From Rhodoblastus acidophilus (lineage in GTDB: Bacteria > Pseudomonadota > Alphaproteobacteria > Rhizobiales > Beijerinckiaceae): a stretch of 64,000 bases of DNA. This document shows positions 51,411-60,289 of this stretch, piece by piece (positions within the stretch are counted from its first letter, which is position 1; every line of letters begins with the position of its first letter). Made by a program: the position numbers and the translations under genes. A model generated the notes under the pieces. It was not told where the DNA came from, did not search any database, and saw nothing but the letters and a program-made list of their open reading frames with translations. Location: the NCBI RefSeq assembly GCF_009720655.1, contig NZ_WNKS01000001.1:434001-498000 (forward strand). The letters are read 5' to 3'.

Positions 51411-52201
51411 GCCTGTTCGATCTTGCGGGGCGTCGGGTCGTGGTGACCGGCGCCGGCGCCAATGGCGGCATCGGCCATGCCTTGGCCATCGGGTTTGCGC
51501 GCGCCGGCGCGCGGCTCGCCCTGTGCGACATCGACGAAGAGGGCCTCGCGCGGACGGTCGAGGAAACAGGCGCGGAAGTTTTCGCGCGCTGTGACATTTC
51601 CGTTGAGGCCGATGTAGAGGCGTTTTTCGCCAGCGTGCGCGAAAAACTCGGCGGTCTCGATGCGCTCGTCAACGTTCCCTTCGTTTTTTCGCGCCGTTGC
51701 CCGCCGCACGAATTGCCGCTGGCCGACTGGGAGCGCATGTTCGCCGTCAATGTCACCGGCTATTTCCTCTGCATCCGCGCGGCGCTGCCGCTCATGCTGG
51801 CGCAGGGGAAGGGCTGCGTCATCAACATCGGCTCCAACGCCGGCGAGACGGCGCTGGGGCGCGGCGCCTTCGCCTACAGCGCCACCAAGAGCGCGGTCCA
51901 CCAGATGACCCGGGAGCTCGCCGTCGAATATGGCGCGCGCGGCGTGCGCGTGAACGCGCTGGCGCCGGCGCAGGTGCTGACGCCCGGGCTCGCGGCCCAC
52001 ATGGACAATCCGCATTTCCGCGACAATGTGTTGCCGCGCATTTTGATGGGGCTGCCGATGGGGCGGTTGCTGACCCCCGAGGATATGGTGGGACCGGCTC
52101 TGTTTCTGGCCTCGGACGCGGCGGCTTGCGTCAATGGCGTTATCCTGCCGGTGGATGGCGGCAATCTCGCCATGAACGCCGGCGGCGGCGCGCCGCGATG
52201 A
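51407..52201 (+). CDS. Short-chain dehydrogenase/reductase
   Basis: A 264-residue SDR. The NAD(P) loop VVVTGAGANGGIGHALAIGF and an acidic residue after the second strand (CDIDEEG, favouring NAD) lie at the start. The usual NAG motif is altered to VNVPF. The active site has the serine in INIGSNAGE and the YSATKSA Tyr/Lys pair. It would oxidise a secondary alcohol to a ketone or do the reverse. It is coupled by ATGA on both sides, to the dikinase before and to the FAH-family hydrolase after. In known sugar-acid pathways an SDR makes a diketo acid that an FAH-family hydrolase then cleaves, which fits this gene order. Confidence 0.92.
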   Translation: MSLFDLAGRRVVVTGAGANGGIGHALAIGFARAGARLALCDIDEEGLARTVEETGAEVFARCDISVEADVEAFFASVREKLGGLDALVNVPFVFSRRCPPHELPLADWERMFAVNVTGYFLCIRAALPLMLAQGKGCVINIGSNAGETALGRGAFAYSATKSAVHQMTRELAVEYGARGVRVNALAPAQVLTPGLAAHMDNPHFRDNVLPRILMGLPMGRLLTPEDMVGPALFLASDAAACVNGVILPVDGGNLAMNAGGGAPR

Positions 52202-53034
52202 AACTGTTGCGCTACGGACCGGCCGGAGGCGAACAACCGGGCCTTCTCGACCGCGACGGAAACATCCGCAGCCTCGCCGGCCATGTCGCGGACATTGGCG
52301 GAGCAACCCTGGCGCCGGAGCGCCTCGACCTCTTGCGCCAACTCGACGCGGAAAAACTGCCGCTGGTGGAGGGCGCGCCGCGCCTTGGGCCGCCGGTCGC
52401 GGGCATCGGCAATGTCATCGCCATCGGCCTCAATTATCCCGGGCACGGCGCGCAATATGAAATCCCCTCCGAGCCCATCGTTTTTTCAAAGCATACGGGG
52501 TCGATCTGCGGTCCAAACGACCCCATCAAAATTCCGCCCGGCGCGACCAAGGTGGACTGGGAGGTTGAACTGGCGGTGGTGATTGGACGGCGCGCCAAAC
52601 GGGTTCCGGTCGAGGCGGCCCTCGATTTTGTTGCCGGCTACATGCTCGCCAACGATGTGTCCGAACGCGATTTCCAGTCCGCGCGCGGCGGTCAGTTCAT
52701 CAAGGGCAAGTCGTGCGAAAATTTCTGTCCGCTCGGTCCGTGGCTGGTCTCCACCGACGAGATTTTCGATCCGCAGGGCATAAGGCTGTGGCTCGACGTC
52801 AACGGTCGCCGCGTTCAGGACGACAGCACGGCCAACATGATTTTTCCGGTCAAGGAATTGGTGAGCTATGTCAGCCAATTCATGGTGTTGCTGCCGGGCG
52901 ATGTGATCATCACCGGGACGCCTCCGGGCGTGGGCATGACGCGCGGCTGGTATTTGAGCGCGGGAGACGAGCTGGAAACGGGCGCCACGCGCCTTGGAGC
53001 GCAACGCCAGCGCGTGATTGCAGCGGCGCTCTGA
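52198..53034 (+). CDS. Fumarylacetoacetate hydrolase (FAH) family protein
   Basis: A 278-residue enzyme of the FAH superfamily. The metal-binding acids are visible in VDWEVELAVVIG (E-x-E) and YMLANDVSERDFQ; the lysine/glycine loop is GKSCENFCPLGPWL, and the C-terminal DVIITGTPPGVGM is highly typical. Members hydrolyse C-C bonds of acylpyruvates and 2,4-diketo acids, or decarboxylate and hydrate related acids. Coupling to an SDR gene suggests that it cleaves a diketone made by that enzyme. It is the last gene of the U32 operon; the stop is followed by 120 bp without a gene. Confidence 0.92.
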   Translation: MKLLRYGPAGGEQPGLLDRDGNIRSLAGHVADIGGATLAPERLDLLRQLDAEKLPLVEGAPRLGPPVAGIGNVIAIGLNYPGHGAQYEIPSEPIVFSKHTGSICGPNDPIKIPPGATKVDWEVELAVVIGRRAKRVPVEAALDFVAGYMLANDVSERDFQSARGGQFIKGKSCENFCPLGPWLVSTDEIFDPQGIRLWLDVNGRRVQDDSTANMIFPVKELVSYVSQFMVLLPGDVIITGTPPGVGMTRGWYLSAGDELETGATRLGAQRQRVIAAAL

Positions 53035-53154
53035 TCAAAATCCGAGGGCTGCTCCGCCATGGCGGCCGATGTCGGCGGTCTTCGACTCGGTTGTAGTGCA
53101 TTCTTCTGCGTTTCGTGTCATTTCTTCCGGACTCCCCGTCGATCCGAGACCAGA

Positions 53155-54030
53155 ATGTCCGAGTTTTATACGACCCGCGAATTGGCCGCCCTGTTGCGCG
53201 TAAAGGAGCGGAAGGTTTACGACCTCGCCGCTTCGGGCGAGATTCCGGTGCGGCGGGTCACCGGAAAACTTCTGTTCCCGCGCGACGCGATCGGGCAGTG
53301 GCTTGATGCAAACACCCCCGCCGTTACGCCTTCTCCCTCCCAGACGGAGCGTCCGCTGATCGCGGCCGGCGGCCACGATCCCTTGCTCGAATGGGCGCTG
53401 CGCGAATCGGGGTCGGGGATCGCCGGTTTCCTCGACGGCGCCGTCGACGGGCTGAAGCGGGCGGAAGCGGATCAATGCATCCTCGCCGGTTTGCACATCC
53501 CGGAAGAGGGGGGCTGGAACGTCGCGACGGTCGAAGCGAGATTTGCTCAAAAACCCTGGGTTCTGATCGAATGGGCGCGGCGCCGGCGCGGGCTGATCCT
53601 GCGGCCGGGCCTGGTGCGCCGGCCAGAAAATCTCAAGGGCGTCCGGGGCTTGAGGTTTCAGGCGCGGCAGGCGGAGTCGGGAAGTGAATTGGTGCTGGAC
53701 CGGCTGCTCGCCGCCGAAAGCATGACGCGCGCCGATTTGCACACAGTCGCGGCCGTCGAGCGGTCCGAAATGGATCTGGCGATGAGTCTGGCGCAGGGAA
53801 ACGCCGACGTCGGTCTTGGCATTGAGGCGGCGGCGCGCCAGTTCCAGCTCGATTTTGTTCCGCTGATCGAAGAACGGTTCGACCTGCTGGTCTGGCGAAA
53901 GGCCTATTTCGACCCGCCGTTCCAAAAACTGATCGCCCTGACCCGTTCGGACCGTTTCTTCGCCAGGGCCAACGCGCTCGGCGGTTATGACGTCTCGGCG
54001 CTGGGCGCCGTTCACATGAATGGCGCGTAA
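53155..54030 (+). CDS. Regulator: excisionase-type HTH fused to a binding-protein-like domain
   Basis: A 291-residue protein. The first ~60 residues form an excisionase/MerR-like DNA-binding domain (FYTTRELAALLRVKERKVYD, LFPRDAIGQWLD). After a Pro/Ser linker, residues about 75-291 have the fold pattern of a solute-binding domain (RPLIAAGGHDPLLEWALRES, GNADVGLGIEAAARQFQLDF). This architecture is found in transcription factors that sense small molecules or oxyanions such as molybdate or tungstate. It follows the U32 operon in the same direction after 120 bp and may regulate it together with the LysR protein. The ligand is unknown. Confidence 0.82.
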   Translation: MSEFYTTRELAALLRVKERKVYDLAASGEIPVRRVTGKLLFPRDAIGQWLDANTPAVTPSPSQTERPLIAAGGHDPLLEWALRESGSGIAGFLDGAVDGLKRAEADQCILAGLHIPEEGGWNVATVEARFAQKPWVLIEWARRRRGLILRPGLVRRPENLKGVRGLRFQARQAESGSELVLDRLLAAESMTRADLHTVAAVERSEMDLAMSLAQGNADVGLGIEAAARQFQLDFVPLIEERFDLLVWRKAYFDPPFQKLIALTRSDRFFARANALGGYDVSALGAVHMNGA

Positions 54031-54048
54031 CTTTTGCTGACGGGCGCG

Positions 54049-56427
54049 TCAGTAAACCGAATCGAGCAGGTCGTAATAGGAGAGGTCGAGATAACCAGCC
54101 TCCTCGCCGCGATGTCTAAAATTCCATTCGTTGAACCAATCGAGCGCGGGCCAGAAACGCTCGCTGTTGCGCAGAACGCCATAGCGGTTCCGCAACGCCT
54201 TCCAGTCGTCGAGCATCTGGACCGAACGCAATTCGTTCAGGAAGGCGGGGGCCTGGGCGAGATCCAGTTCAATGAAGAGGTTGGGGAAACCGCCGACAAG
54301 GGTTGGGTAGACACTCATGGTGTCCTCGTCCGGCAGCGCCTCGCCATTCTGGAAGAACAGGTCGAATTGCGTCTTGTAGACGCGATTGGCGATCAGGGAA
54401 TAGACTCTTGATTCATGGCCGTGGTTGAGACGCAGCAGCACGACGCTCGGGAGAAAGCGCGGGAATTTGTACGCCGTGGTTTCCGTCAGCAACGAAACCG
54501 CTTCCTCCCAGCGCGGAAAACTGTGAATGGGCGCATCCAGCGAGATTTTTGGTTTGACCCTGGGATTCAGCCTGTCGACTGGCCCGCTGACCTCCGGGCC
54601 CATGTGTGTTTGAAGCCGGTCGACGAGGTCCAGCACCGGACGGTCTCCCAAAACTCCGCCGGGAAGGTTGCGGTCGGCAAAGGGCACGACAGAGCGTCCG
54701 ATCGCTCCAAAAACGCCCTGTGACCAGCGCTGGCGGATGGGTTCGCGCTCTTGCGGGGGCAGCAGCAGCAAAAAATTGTCTTCCATCTCCTGTCGAAGGA
54801 AATTGAAGAAGACCACAGTCTCGATCTTGCCGAGGTCGCCCTGCCAGTATTTGTAGCTCGCGACCGTGTCATAGTAGAGCCGCTCGAAGCCGCTGTAGTT
54901 GATCAGCCATTGGCTTCGGGGAACGCCGCCCTGCCGGCCTTTCATGACCGAAACGTTGGTTTCGTGCCGGAGAACGGTGAGCCAGGCGTTCGGATTCTTT
55001 TTCCCGCCGTTCCAGACGGAGTCGATCGTCAGACCCTCGGGAGTCAGTTTTTTCTGGGCCTGCGCATAAGCGTTCGCGTATTCGGCATTGCCGAGCGGAG
55101 AGCGGTCCATCATGGTGGACCAGGTCTCCAGTCCCAATTTTGGATCCTGCACCGAGGGATCGTAGCGCGGGTCGAGGAAATGGACCCAAAAATGATCCTT
55201 GACGGCATAGGTCGCGGTCTGGCCCAGGCACACCGGCCCATAGGTGATCCCGCCGACGATCACCTCGGAATTCTCCAGCAGGAACAGGGCGCGCGCCTCC
55301 GCCGGAATGGCCCGGTAAATCAGGAACGGATTTCCGACGCCCCAGGGCGGGTTCATGTCCTGGGTCGTATCCCAGTCGCGTTCGAGAAACAGTATTTTGA
55401 GATGCGCGAGCGAACTTTCGTTCAGACGCCAAACAAAATGATTTTTCTGCACCCTGGGCGCCGTGACCTTTTGAAGGCGATACCAGAATTTTTCGACTCC
55501 GGCGTAGGCGTAGGGGTTGTCGTAGGGGAGCGGCGTATCGATGACCTTGATCTGCTGATCGACAGTGGCGCCCGCCGCGCGGGGCGGCGGGGTCTCGGAT
55601 CGGACGAGGTGAAAGAATTCCCCGGGGTTTTCGTCCAGGACGACGCTGGCCTGGTAAACGTGATCGAAGATGTAACGGGCGACCAGCCGGTTGCGTGGAT
55701 CGGGATCGTTGAAAAAATTTTCCCATTGGGCGACGGCCGCTTCACCTTTGACCGTTTCGGCCTTACGAAGCTCGTCCTGCGTGGGGCCGGGCGAACCGTT
55801 CGCCACCCAGGCCTCGAGTTTTTCCAGGTCGGCGCTGGAGATGGCCGGCAAACCAAACGGCATTCCCGCCGCGGGATTGGCTTCCAGGAACGTGTCGAGG
55901 GACTTTGGGTCCGCTGGGCACACGTGGTCATAGCGCTTGGCATAGAGCGACATCACCGCCTCGCGCGAAAAGCCGGGCTGGTTATGCCGATGGCCGGCAG
56001 CCACCATCTTGTAGAGCAAGGAGCTGTTCAGGCGGTCCGAGGGTGTCCCCTCGCGCGCGAGGATGGGATAGAAGCCGCGCTGCCGCCACTCCGCGGTGGT
56101 CTGGACCACATCCATGCCGACGCGCGGGCTGGAGTCGATGCGACTGCTATAGGGGTTGACGCCAAACCCGCCCCGGTCGACGCCGCGGTGGGAGTCGAGC
56201 TTGACATTGCAGGGCGAGCCAAGACAGCCATGACAGGCGATGCAGCGGCGATTGAAGATCGGCTGGATTTCGGTCAGGTAATTGGGCGATGCTGGAGCCG
56301 GCCCGGTCTGGGCGACCGCATCGCCCTCCCATCCCGACAGGAACAATAGTCCTGCGACGACGGCCACGAAGGCCTTAAGACGACGGGAGCGTCTCGCCTT
56401 TGGGGCGGCAGGGCAAGGGTCGCGCAT
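54049..56427 (-). CDS. cti: Fatty acid cis/trans isomerase (c-type heme)
   Basis: A 792-residue periplasmic enzyme that turns cis unsaturated membrane fatty acids into trans isomers to stiffen membranes under solvent, heat or other stress. A signal peptide (FVAVVAGLLFLSGWEGDAVA) is followed by the heme-binding CIACH (in NRRCIACHGC). Conserved segments include SLYAKRYDHVCPAD, GMPFGLPAISSADL and ITYGPVCLGQTATYAVKDHF. The length fits the Cti family. The ATG at 56427 gives the proper signal peptide; the frame is open further upstream to 56664 but that part is out of character. It is convergent with the HTH regulator, 18 bp apart, and not coupled to other genes. Confidence 0.93.
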   Translation of the reverse strand: MRDPCPAAPKARRSRRLKAFVAVVAGLLFLSGWEGDAVAQTGPAPASPNYLTEIQPIFNRRCIACHGCLGSPCNVKLDSHRGVDRGGFGVNPYSSRIDSSPRVGMDVVQTTAEWRQRGFYPILAREGTPSDRLNSSLLYKMVAAGHRHNQPGFSREAVMSLYAKRYDHVCPADPKSLDTFLEANPAAGMPFGLPAISSADLEKLEAWVANGSPGPTQDELRKAETVKGEAAVAQWENFFNDPDPRNRLVARYIFDHVYQASVVLDENPGEFFHLVRSETPPPRAAGATVDQQIKVIDTPLPYDNPYAYAGVEKFWYRLQKVTAPRVQKNHFVWRLNESSLAHLKILFLERDWDTTQDMNPPWGVGNPFLIYRAIPAEARALFLLENSEVIVGGITYGPVCLGQTATYAVKDHFWVHFLDPRYDPSVQDPKLGLETWSTMMDRSPLGNAEYANAYAQAQKKLTPEGLTIDSVWNGGKKNPNAWLTVLRHETNVSVMKGRQGGVPRSQWLINYSGFERLYYDTVASYKYWQGDLGKIETVVFFNFLRQEMEDNFLLLLPPQEREPIRQRWSQGVFGAIGRSVVPFADRNLPGGVLGDRPVLDLVDRLQTHMGPEVSGPVDRLNPRVKPKISLDAPIHSFPRWEEAVSLLTETTAYKFPRFLPSVVLLRLNHGHESRVYSLIANRVYKTQFDLFFQNGEALPDEDTMSVYPTLVGGFPNLFIELDLAQAPAFLNELRSVQMLDDWKALRNRYGVLRNSERFWPALDWFNEWNFRHRGEEAGYLDLSYYDLLDSVY

Positions 56428-56605
56428 GCAATCCGCCTTTCTGAAGCCAACATCTTCGCAATGGCCGCGGGGGAGAGCGCCACCGCAGAATGATAAAGCC
56501 GGGAACCGCCGAGGACCGATTAAAAAGTGTTCCCGCGATTTGCTTCGGTCAATCGAAAGGGCGCCCAAATTGGGGTGATCGATTTGATGCGCGTGATTGA
56601 CGCCG

Positions 56606-58279
56606 TCAACGCCCCCGCCAGATCGACAGGATGACCCACACCCCGCCCAGCACCGCGAAGACAAAACCGAACATGGCGAAATAGGACACGTCCACCGGCA
56701 GCCGGCCGCCGGAGGCGGTCATGGCGATCGACGAGCCCAGGATCAGCGCGGCGGTGACGAGGGCAAGCGCAAGCCGCGCCGCGCCGCGCTCGATCTTGTC
56801 GCCGACCTCGTCGAGTTTTTCGACATCGAGGCGCAGTTTCAGATTGCTGGTTTGCGCCTGCTTCACCAGTTTTCGCAAATCGGCGGGCAGGCCGCTCATC
56901 ACCTCGATCATGTCGCCAAGACCCTGGCGGCCGCGCCGCGCCAGCACTTTTGGCGAGTAGCGGGCCAAAACCAGGTTTCGCAGGAACGGCTCCGCGGTCG
57001 CCATCACGTCGAAATCCGGGTCGAGCTGGCGGCCCATGCCTTCGAGCGAAACGAACGCCTTGGTGAGAAGGGTGAGATCGGCGGGCAGGGCCAGATTGTG
57101 CTCGCGCAAGAGGTCGACGAGATCGTTGATCAATTGCGGCAGGTTGACCGATTTCAGCGGGACGGAGTGGACGCTGTCGATCAGCGCATCGACATCGATG
57201 CTTAGCGCCTCCTCGTCCAGAACGTCATGCTTGGTCCATTGCATCAGGATGTCGACGACGCGATCCGGGTTGCGCTCGACAAAACCCTGGAGCAGGTCGA
57301 CCAGTTCGCGCCGCCGCGCTTCCGAGAGACGGCCGACCATGCCGAAATCGATGAAGGCGACGCGGTTTTCGGGCAGGAAGAACACATTGCCCTGGTGCGG
57401 GTCGGCGTGAAAAAAACCGTCCTCGAACACCATTTTCAGCACAGCCGCGCCGCCGCGCCGGGCGAGCAGTTTTCGGTCGAGCCCGCAGGCCTCGACCGAC
57501 GCAAGGTCGCGCCCCGGAATGCCGTCGATGAATTGCTGGACGTTGAGACGTTCCGAGGTCCAGCGCCAATAGACTTTGGGCACGATGATGTCGGGGTCGT
57601 CGGCAAAACTTTCGGCGACGCGCTCGGCGCTGCGGCATTCGGCGGCGAGGTCGAGTTCACGGCGCATGGAGCGGGAAAATTGCGCGGCGATTTCGACGGG
57701 ACGGTAGCGCCGGAGCTCCTCGATGCGCGATTCCGCGATTTCGGCGAGGCGCTTCAGCAGGCGCAGGTCGGAGTCCACCACCTTTTTCACGCCCGGGCGC
57801 CTGATCTTCAGCACCACGCGCGCGCCGGTTTTCAGCCGCGCCAGATGCACCTGCGAAATCGACGCGGCGCCGATCGGCGTGGGATCGAATTCGGCGAACA
57901 GGTCTTCGACCGGGGCGCCCAGATCCTCTTCGAGCTGGATTTTGAGCGCGTCGAAGGCGATCGGCGGCGCCTGGTCCTGCAATTTGGCGAGTTCGTCGAT
58001 ATAGTCCTTCGGCAGCAGGTCGATGCGCGTCGCCAGGATCTGCCCGAGCTTGACGAAGCTCGGCCCCATGTCTTCCAGAAGGCGGCGAATGCGCTGCGGC
58101 GGCTCCAGCCGCGCCAGCTCCTCCGCCTCGCTCCAGTGCAGCAGGCGTCCCGCATTCTCCAGCGCGCGCCCCAGGCCGAGGCGCCGCGCGAGATCGCCGA
58201 ACCCGTAGCGGATCAGCAGCGAGGTGAGGTTCTGCACCCGTCCGAGGTCTTGCGCCGCGCCGAGAACATCGAGGAGCAT
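56606..58279 (-). CDS. UbiB/ABC1-family atypical kinase
   Basis: A 557-residue protein of the UbiB/ADCK family. The family KxGQ motif is seen in SFVKLGQILATRIDLLP, the Ala-rich nucleotide loop in IGAASISQVHLARL, the catalytic lysine in VVLKIRRPGV, and the DFG equivalent in HADPHQGNVFFL and VAFIDFGMVG. Two C-terminal transmembrane helices (about 505-523 and 530-552) anchor it. UbiB has ATPase activity and helps ubiquinone synthesis or lipid handling. Many alphaproteobacteria have extra copies, so this may not be the ubiquinone gene itself. It overlaps the upstream membrane-protein gene (TGATG), so they act together. Other ubi genes are absent. Confidence 0.9.
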   Translation of the reverse strand: MLLDVLGAAQDLGRVQNLTSLLIRYGFGDLARRLGLGRALENAGRLLHWSEAEELARLEPPQRIRRLLEDMGPSFVKLGQILATRIDLLPKDYIDELAKLQDQAPPIAFDALKIQLEEDLGAPVEDLFAEFDPTPIGAASISQVHLARLKTGARVVLKIRRPGVKKVVDSDLRLLKRLAEIAESRIEELRRYRPVEIAAQFSRSMRRELDLAAECRSAERVAESFADDPDIIVPKVYWRWTSERLNVQQFIDGIPGRDLASVEACGLDRKLLARRGGAAVLKMVFEDGFFHADPHQGNVFFLPENRVAFIDFGMVGRLSEARRRELVDLLQGFVERNPDRVVDILMQWTKHDVLDEEALSIDVDALIDSVHSVPLKSVNLPQLINDLVDLLREHNLALPADLTLLTKAFVSLEGMGRQLDPDFDVMATAEPFLRNLVLARYSPKVLARRGRQGLGDMIEVMSGLPADLRKLVKQAQTSNLKLRLDVEKLDEVGDKIERGAARLALALVTAALILGSSIAMTASGGRLPVDVSYFAMFGFVFAVLGGVWVILSIWRGR

Positions 58280-58734
58280 CAGGCCTCCTCAGCGCCGGCT
58301 TGACGGGCTGGAAAGAAAAGCCATGCGATCTCGCCAAGCACCGTGATCGCGGCGAGCGCGAGCAGGACGCCATGCGGGCGCGCGACCCGCCGCAGCGCGC
58401 CCGCCGAGTCTTTCCAGGCGAAGGCCTCGAATTTTCGGCGCCCCAAAGATTCTAGACCAAACACCATCGTCATGAACACGGCCCACAGCGCCGCCCTGGC
58501 CGCCATCCACCAGAAATGAGGGTCGATGAACCGTTCCCACAGGTCCGCGTGACATGTCATCCATAAACCCGCCGCGCCTGCGAGCGGGATGGAGAGCCGG
58601 ATCTGCGCGGCGAAGCGGCGCTCGACCCATTCGAACCGTTTTCGGGCCTCGACGGGGGAGCGCGACGACGCGAGCGGCAGGACGACGCGCGTCACGAAGC
58701 CGACGCCGCCGATCCAATGTTCGATGGCGAGCAC
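58279..58734 (-). CDS. Conserved inner membrane protein coupled to the UbiB-like gene
   Basis: A 151-residue protein with four predicted hydrophobic helices (about residues 5-22, 47-60, 73-94 and 124-142) and a short acidic tail. Single histidines in the first and third membrane parts (AIEHWIGG, DPHFWWMA) recall small heme- or copper-related membrane proteins (CopD/DUF2269-like), but I cannot assign a family with certainty. The GTG at 58734 is used because a stop lies seven codons upstream in frame. Its stop codon overlaps the start of the UbiB-like gene, so the two are translationally coupled. Confidence 0.6.
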   Translation of the reverse strand: MLAIEHWIGGVGFVTRVVLPLASSRSPVEARKRFEWVERRFAAQIRLSIPLAGAAGLWMTCHADLWERFIDPHFWWMAARAALWAVFMTMVFGLESLGRRKFEAFAWKDSAGALRRVARPHGVLLALAAITVLGEIAWLFFPARQAGAEEA

Positions 58735-58954
58735 GTACAGAGCGCGTGATCAGGAGATCATCAGGCATGGCGCGTTTTAGTCGATGGGGGAACGCGTCGC
58801 AACCAAGGAGGGAGACGGCTATCTGGTCAGCCGGTTAGCACATCTGCGAGCATGCGGACTCCATCAGGATCAGGTCTCGCGGCGCCACGCCGGCCTGACA
58901 CTGAAAGGCGCCGGCTCTCGCTCATCTCTCATGATCGAACCCTCATGGTCTGAT

Positions 58955-58988
58955 GGAACCAAAACCGCTCAGCTTTCGTCTTGGTTCC
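58955..58988. promoter_or_regulatory. Inverted repeat in the divergent control region
   Basis: GGAACCAA and TTGGTTCC form a perfect 8 bp inverted repeat with an 18 nt spacer. It lies in the 336 bp gap between the divergent membrane protein/UbiB pair and the DUF4399 gene, about 80 bp before the latter. A dimeric repressor site or a leader hairpin is possible. Nothing else recognisable is in this gap; small open frames there lack support. Confidence 0.4.
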
Positions 58989-59070
58989 GTCTCAGAGGAG
59001 ATAACGTTGCGGATTGTCGACGAGGCGTGGGTGCAGCCTTCGCCTGTTCGCCATGAATTTGGAGAGCGCC

Positions 59071-59496
59071 ATGCACAGAATTGCTTTGATCGCCGCCGTC
59101 GCCTTGACTCTGCCCGCCGTCGCGTCGCGCGCGGAGCCCTATTGGCCTGAGAAGGCGCGAGTCTATTTCATCGCGCCGGCGAATGGGGCCGTGGTCAGCG
59201 GCAAGGTGGAGGTGAAATTCGGATTGTCAGGCGTGGGCGTCGCGCCCGCCGGCACCGACAAGCCCAATGTCGGTCACCATCATCTTCTGATCGATGTCGA
59301 GACGCCCAGGGGGGACGAACTCATGGCACCGCTTCCGGCCGGCGCCCAGGTCAAACATTTTGGCGGCGGCCAGACCGAGACGCTGCTCGACCTGCCGCCC
59401 GGTCGCCACAAGCTGCAACTGATCCTCGGCGACGCCAATCATGTTCCGCACGATCCGCCGCTGGTCTCCGACGTCATCGAAATCGAGGTGAAGTAG
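59071..59496 (+). CDS. DUF4399 family periplasmic protein
   Basis: A 141-residue secreted protein. A signal peptide (RIALIAAVALTLPAVASRA) is followed by RVYFIAPANGAVVSGKVEVK, GLSGVGVAPAG, then GHHHLLIDVETP and HKLQLILGDANHVPHDPPLV. These segments are typical of DUF4399, a β-sandwich family with conserved histidines whose role is unknown; a metal-binding function is often suggested. The ATG at 59071 has GGAG 6 nt upstream, whereas upstream in-frame starts would hide the signal peptide. It is a single-gene unit. Confidence 0.85.
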   Translation: MHRIALIAAVALTLPAVASRAEPYWPEKARVYFIAPANGAVVSGKVEVKFGLSGVGVAPAGTDKPNVGHHHLLIDVETPRGDELMAPLPAGAQVKHFGGGQTETLLDLPPGRHKLQLILGDANHVPHDPPLVSDVIEIEVK

Positions 59497-59564
59497 GTTT
59501 TCGGCGCGGAAGGCCGACGGGAACGCGCGGAGGCGCGATCAAGGGGCGGGCGCCGGCAAAACCA

Positions 59565-59876
59565 TCAAACGGCGTCCTTGAGCTCCAGCCAGCCGAACCC
59601 GACCGGATCGATGATGGCGATCGCGCCGATCCCTTCGCGTTCCGCGAGGGCCAAAGCCTGGTTGAAGGCGAATTTGATCGGCGGGTTGTCGTCGGAGGCG
59701 ACGAATGCGACCCTGCCGCCCGAATCTGGCCGACTGACATAGGCGAGCGTTTGCGTCAGCGGATGGCGGCTGTGTTGATGGACTTGCACCACGATGCAGT
59801 CGCCGCCGTTGGGGAGGCGTTCGGGATTCCAGAGGATCGCCGGAGGCCGCGTCGTTTCGGGCGTGGTCGATGTCAT
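59565..59876 (-). CDS. Conserved small protein of unknown function
   Basis: A 103-residue soluble protein with no family I recognise. It has a mixed strand/helix pattern: DCIVVQVHQHS, GRVAFVASDDNPPIKFAFNQ and IGAIAIIDPVGFGWLELKDA. Its start overlaps the stop of the upstream gene by ATGA, so the two form a translationally coupled pair on the minus strand. No signal peptide or membrane segment is seen. Confidence 0.55.
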   Translation of the reverse strand: MTSTTPETTRPPAILWNPERLPNGGDCIVVQVHQHSRHPLTQTLAYVSRPDSGGRVAFVASDDNPPIKFAFNQALALAEREGIGAIAIIDPVGFGWLELKDAV

Positions 59877-60142
59877 CGCGCGGGGCGCATGTTCGGCGGG
59901 AAGCGTCCGCCGGGATCATCGATCCACACGCAGGCGATCCCGGCCTTCTCGGCATAGTCGAGCGCCGCCAGCAAGGCTTCCGCCGCCGGAAGCGGGTGGG
60001 GAAACGCGTCGGGGTCGAACGAGGCGCCGAATTTTGTGACGGAGAGCGTCGCGAGCGCCGGCGCGTCGTCGACGTCGTGGACGCGCATCTCCACGACCGC
60101 TCCGAAAGGCAGAGCGCTGCGATGTTCAACGATGCGCGTCAT
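59873..60142 (-). CDS. Conserved small protein of unknown function
   Basis: An 89-residue soluble protein (MTRIVEHRSALPFGAVVEMR, then SFDPDAFPHPLPAAEALLAA, IACVWIDDPGGRFPP). I know no function for it. The ATG at 60142 is chosen for the GGCGAG ahead of it; in-frame ATGs at 60169 and 60196 would add up to 18 residues. It shares the motif style of the coupled downstream gene (hydrophobic strand, then DDP or DPVG), so the two may form a complex. GapR lies 147 bp upstream on the same strand. Confidence 0.5.
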   Translation of the reverse strand: MTRIVEHRSALPFGAVVEMRVHDVDDAPALATLSVTKFGASFDPDAFPHPLPAAEALLAALDYAEKAGIACVWIDDPGGRFPPNMRPAR

Positions 60143-60289
60143 GGTCTCGCCTTCTAGGGTCGCGGCCATGGGCCCGACCTCGCCTGAGAGGAACATCAGG
60201 GCTCTATATCCGATTTCGCCGTCGGCGCCGAACGCGCAGTTCCCCGGGCGCGTGCGTCAGGGGATGTTCATGGCGGGGACCTCTCGGGT

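Noticed and set aside
58784-59056. Small frame in the UbiB/DUF4399 divergent gap
   Set aside because: It has no ribosome site or family motif and contains the inverted repeat at 58955-58988; more likely control DNA.
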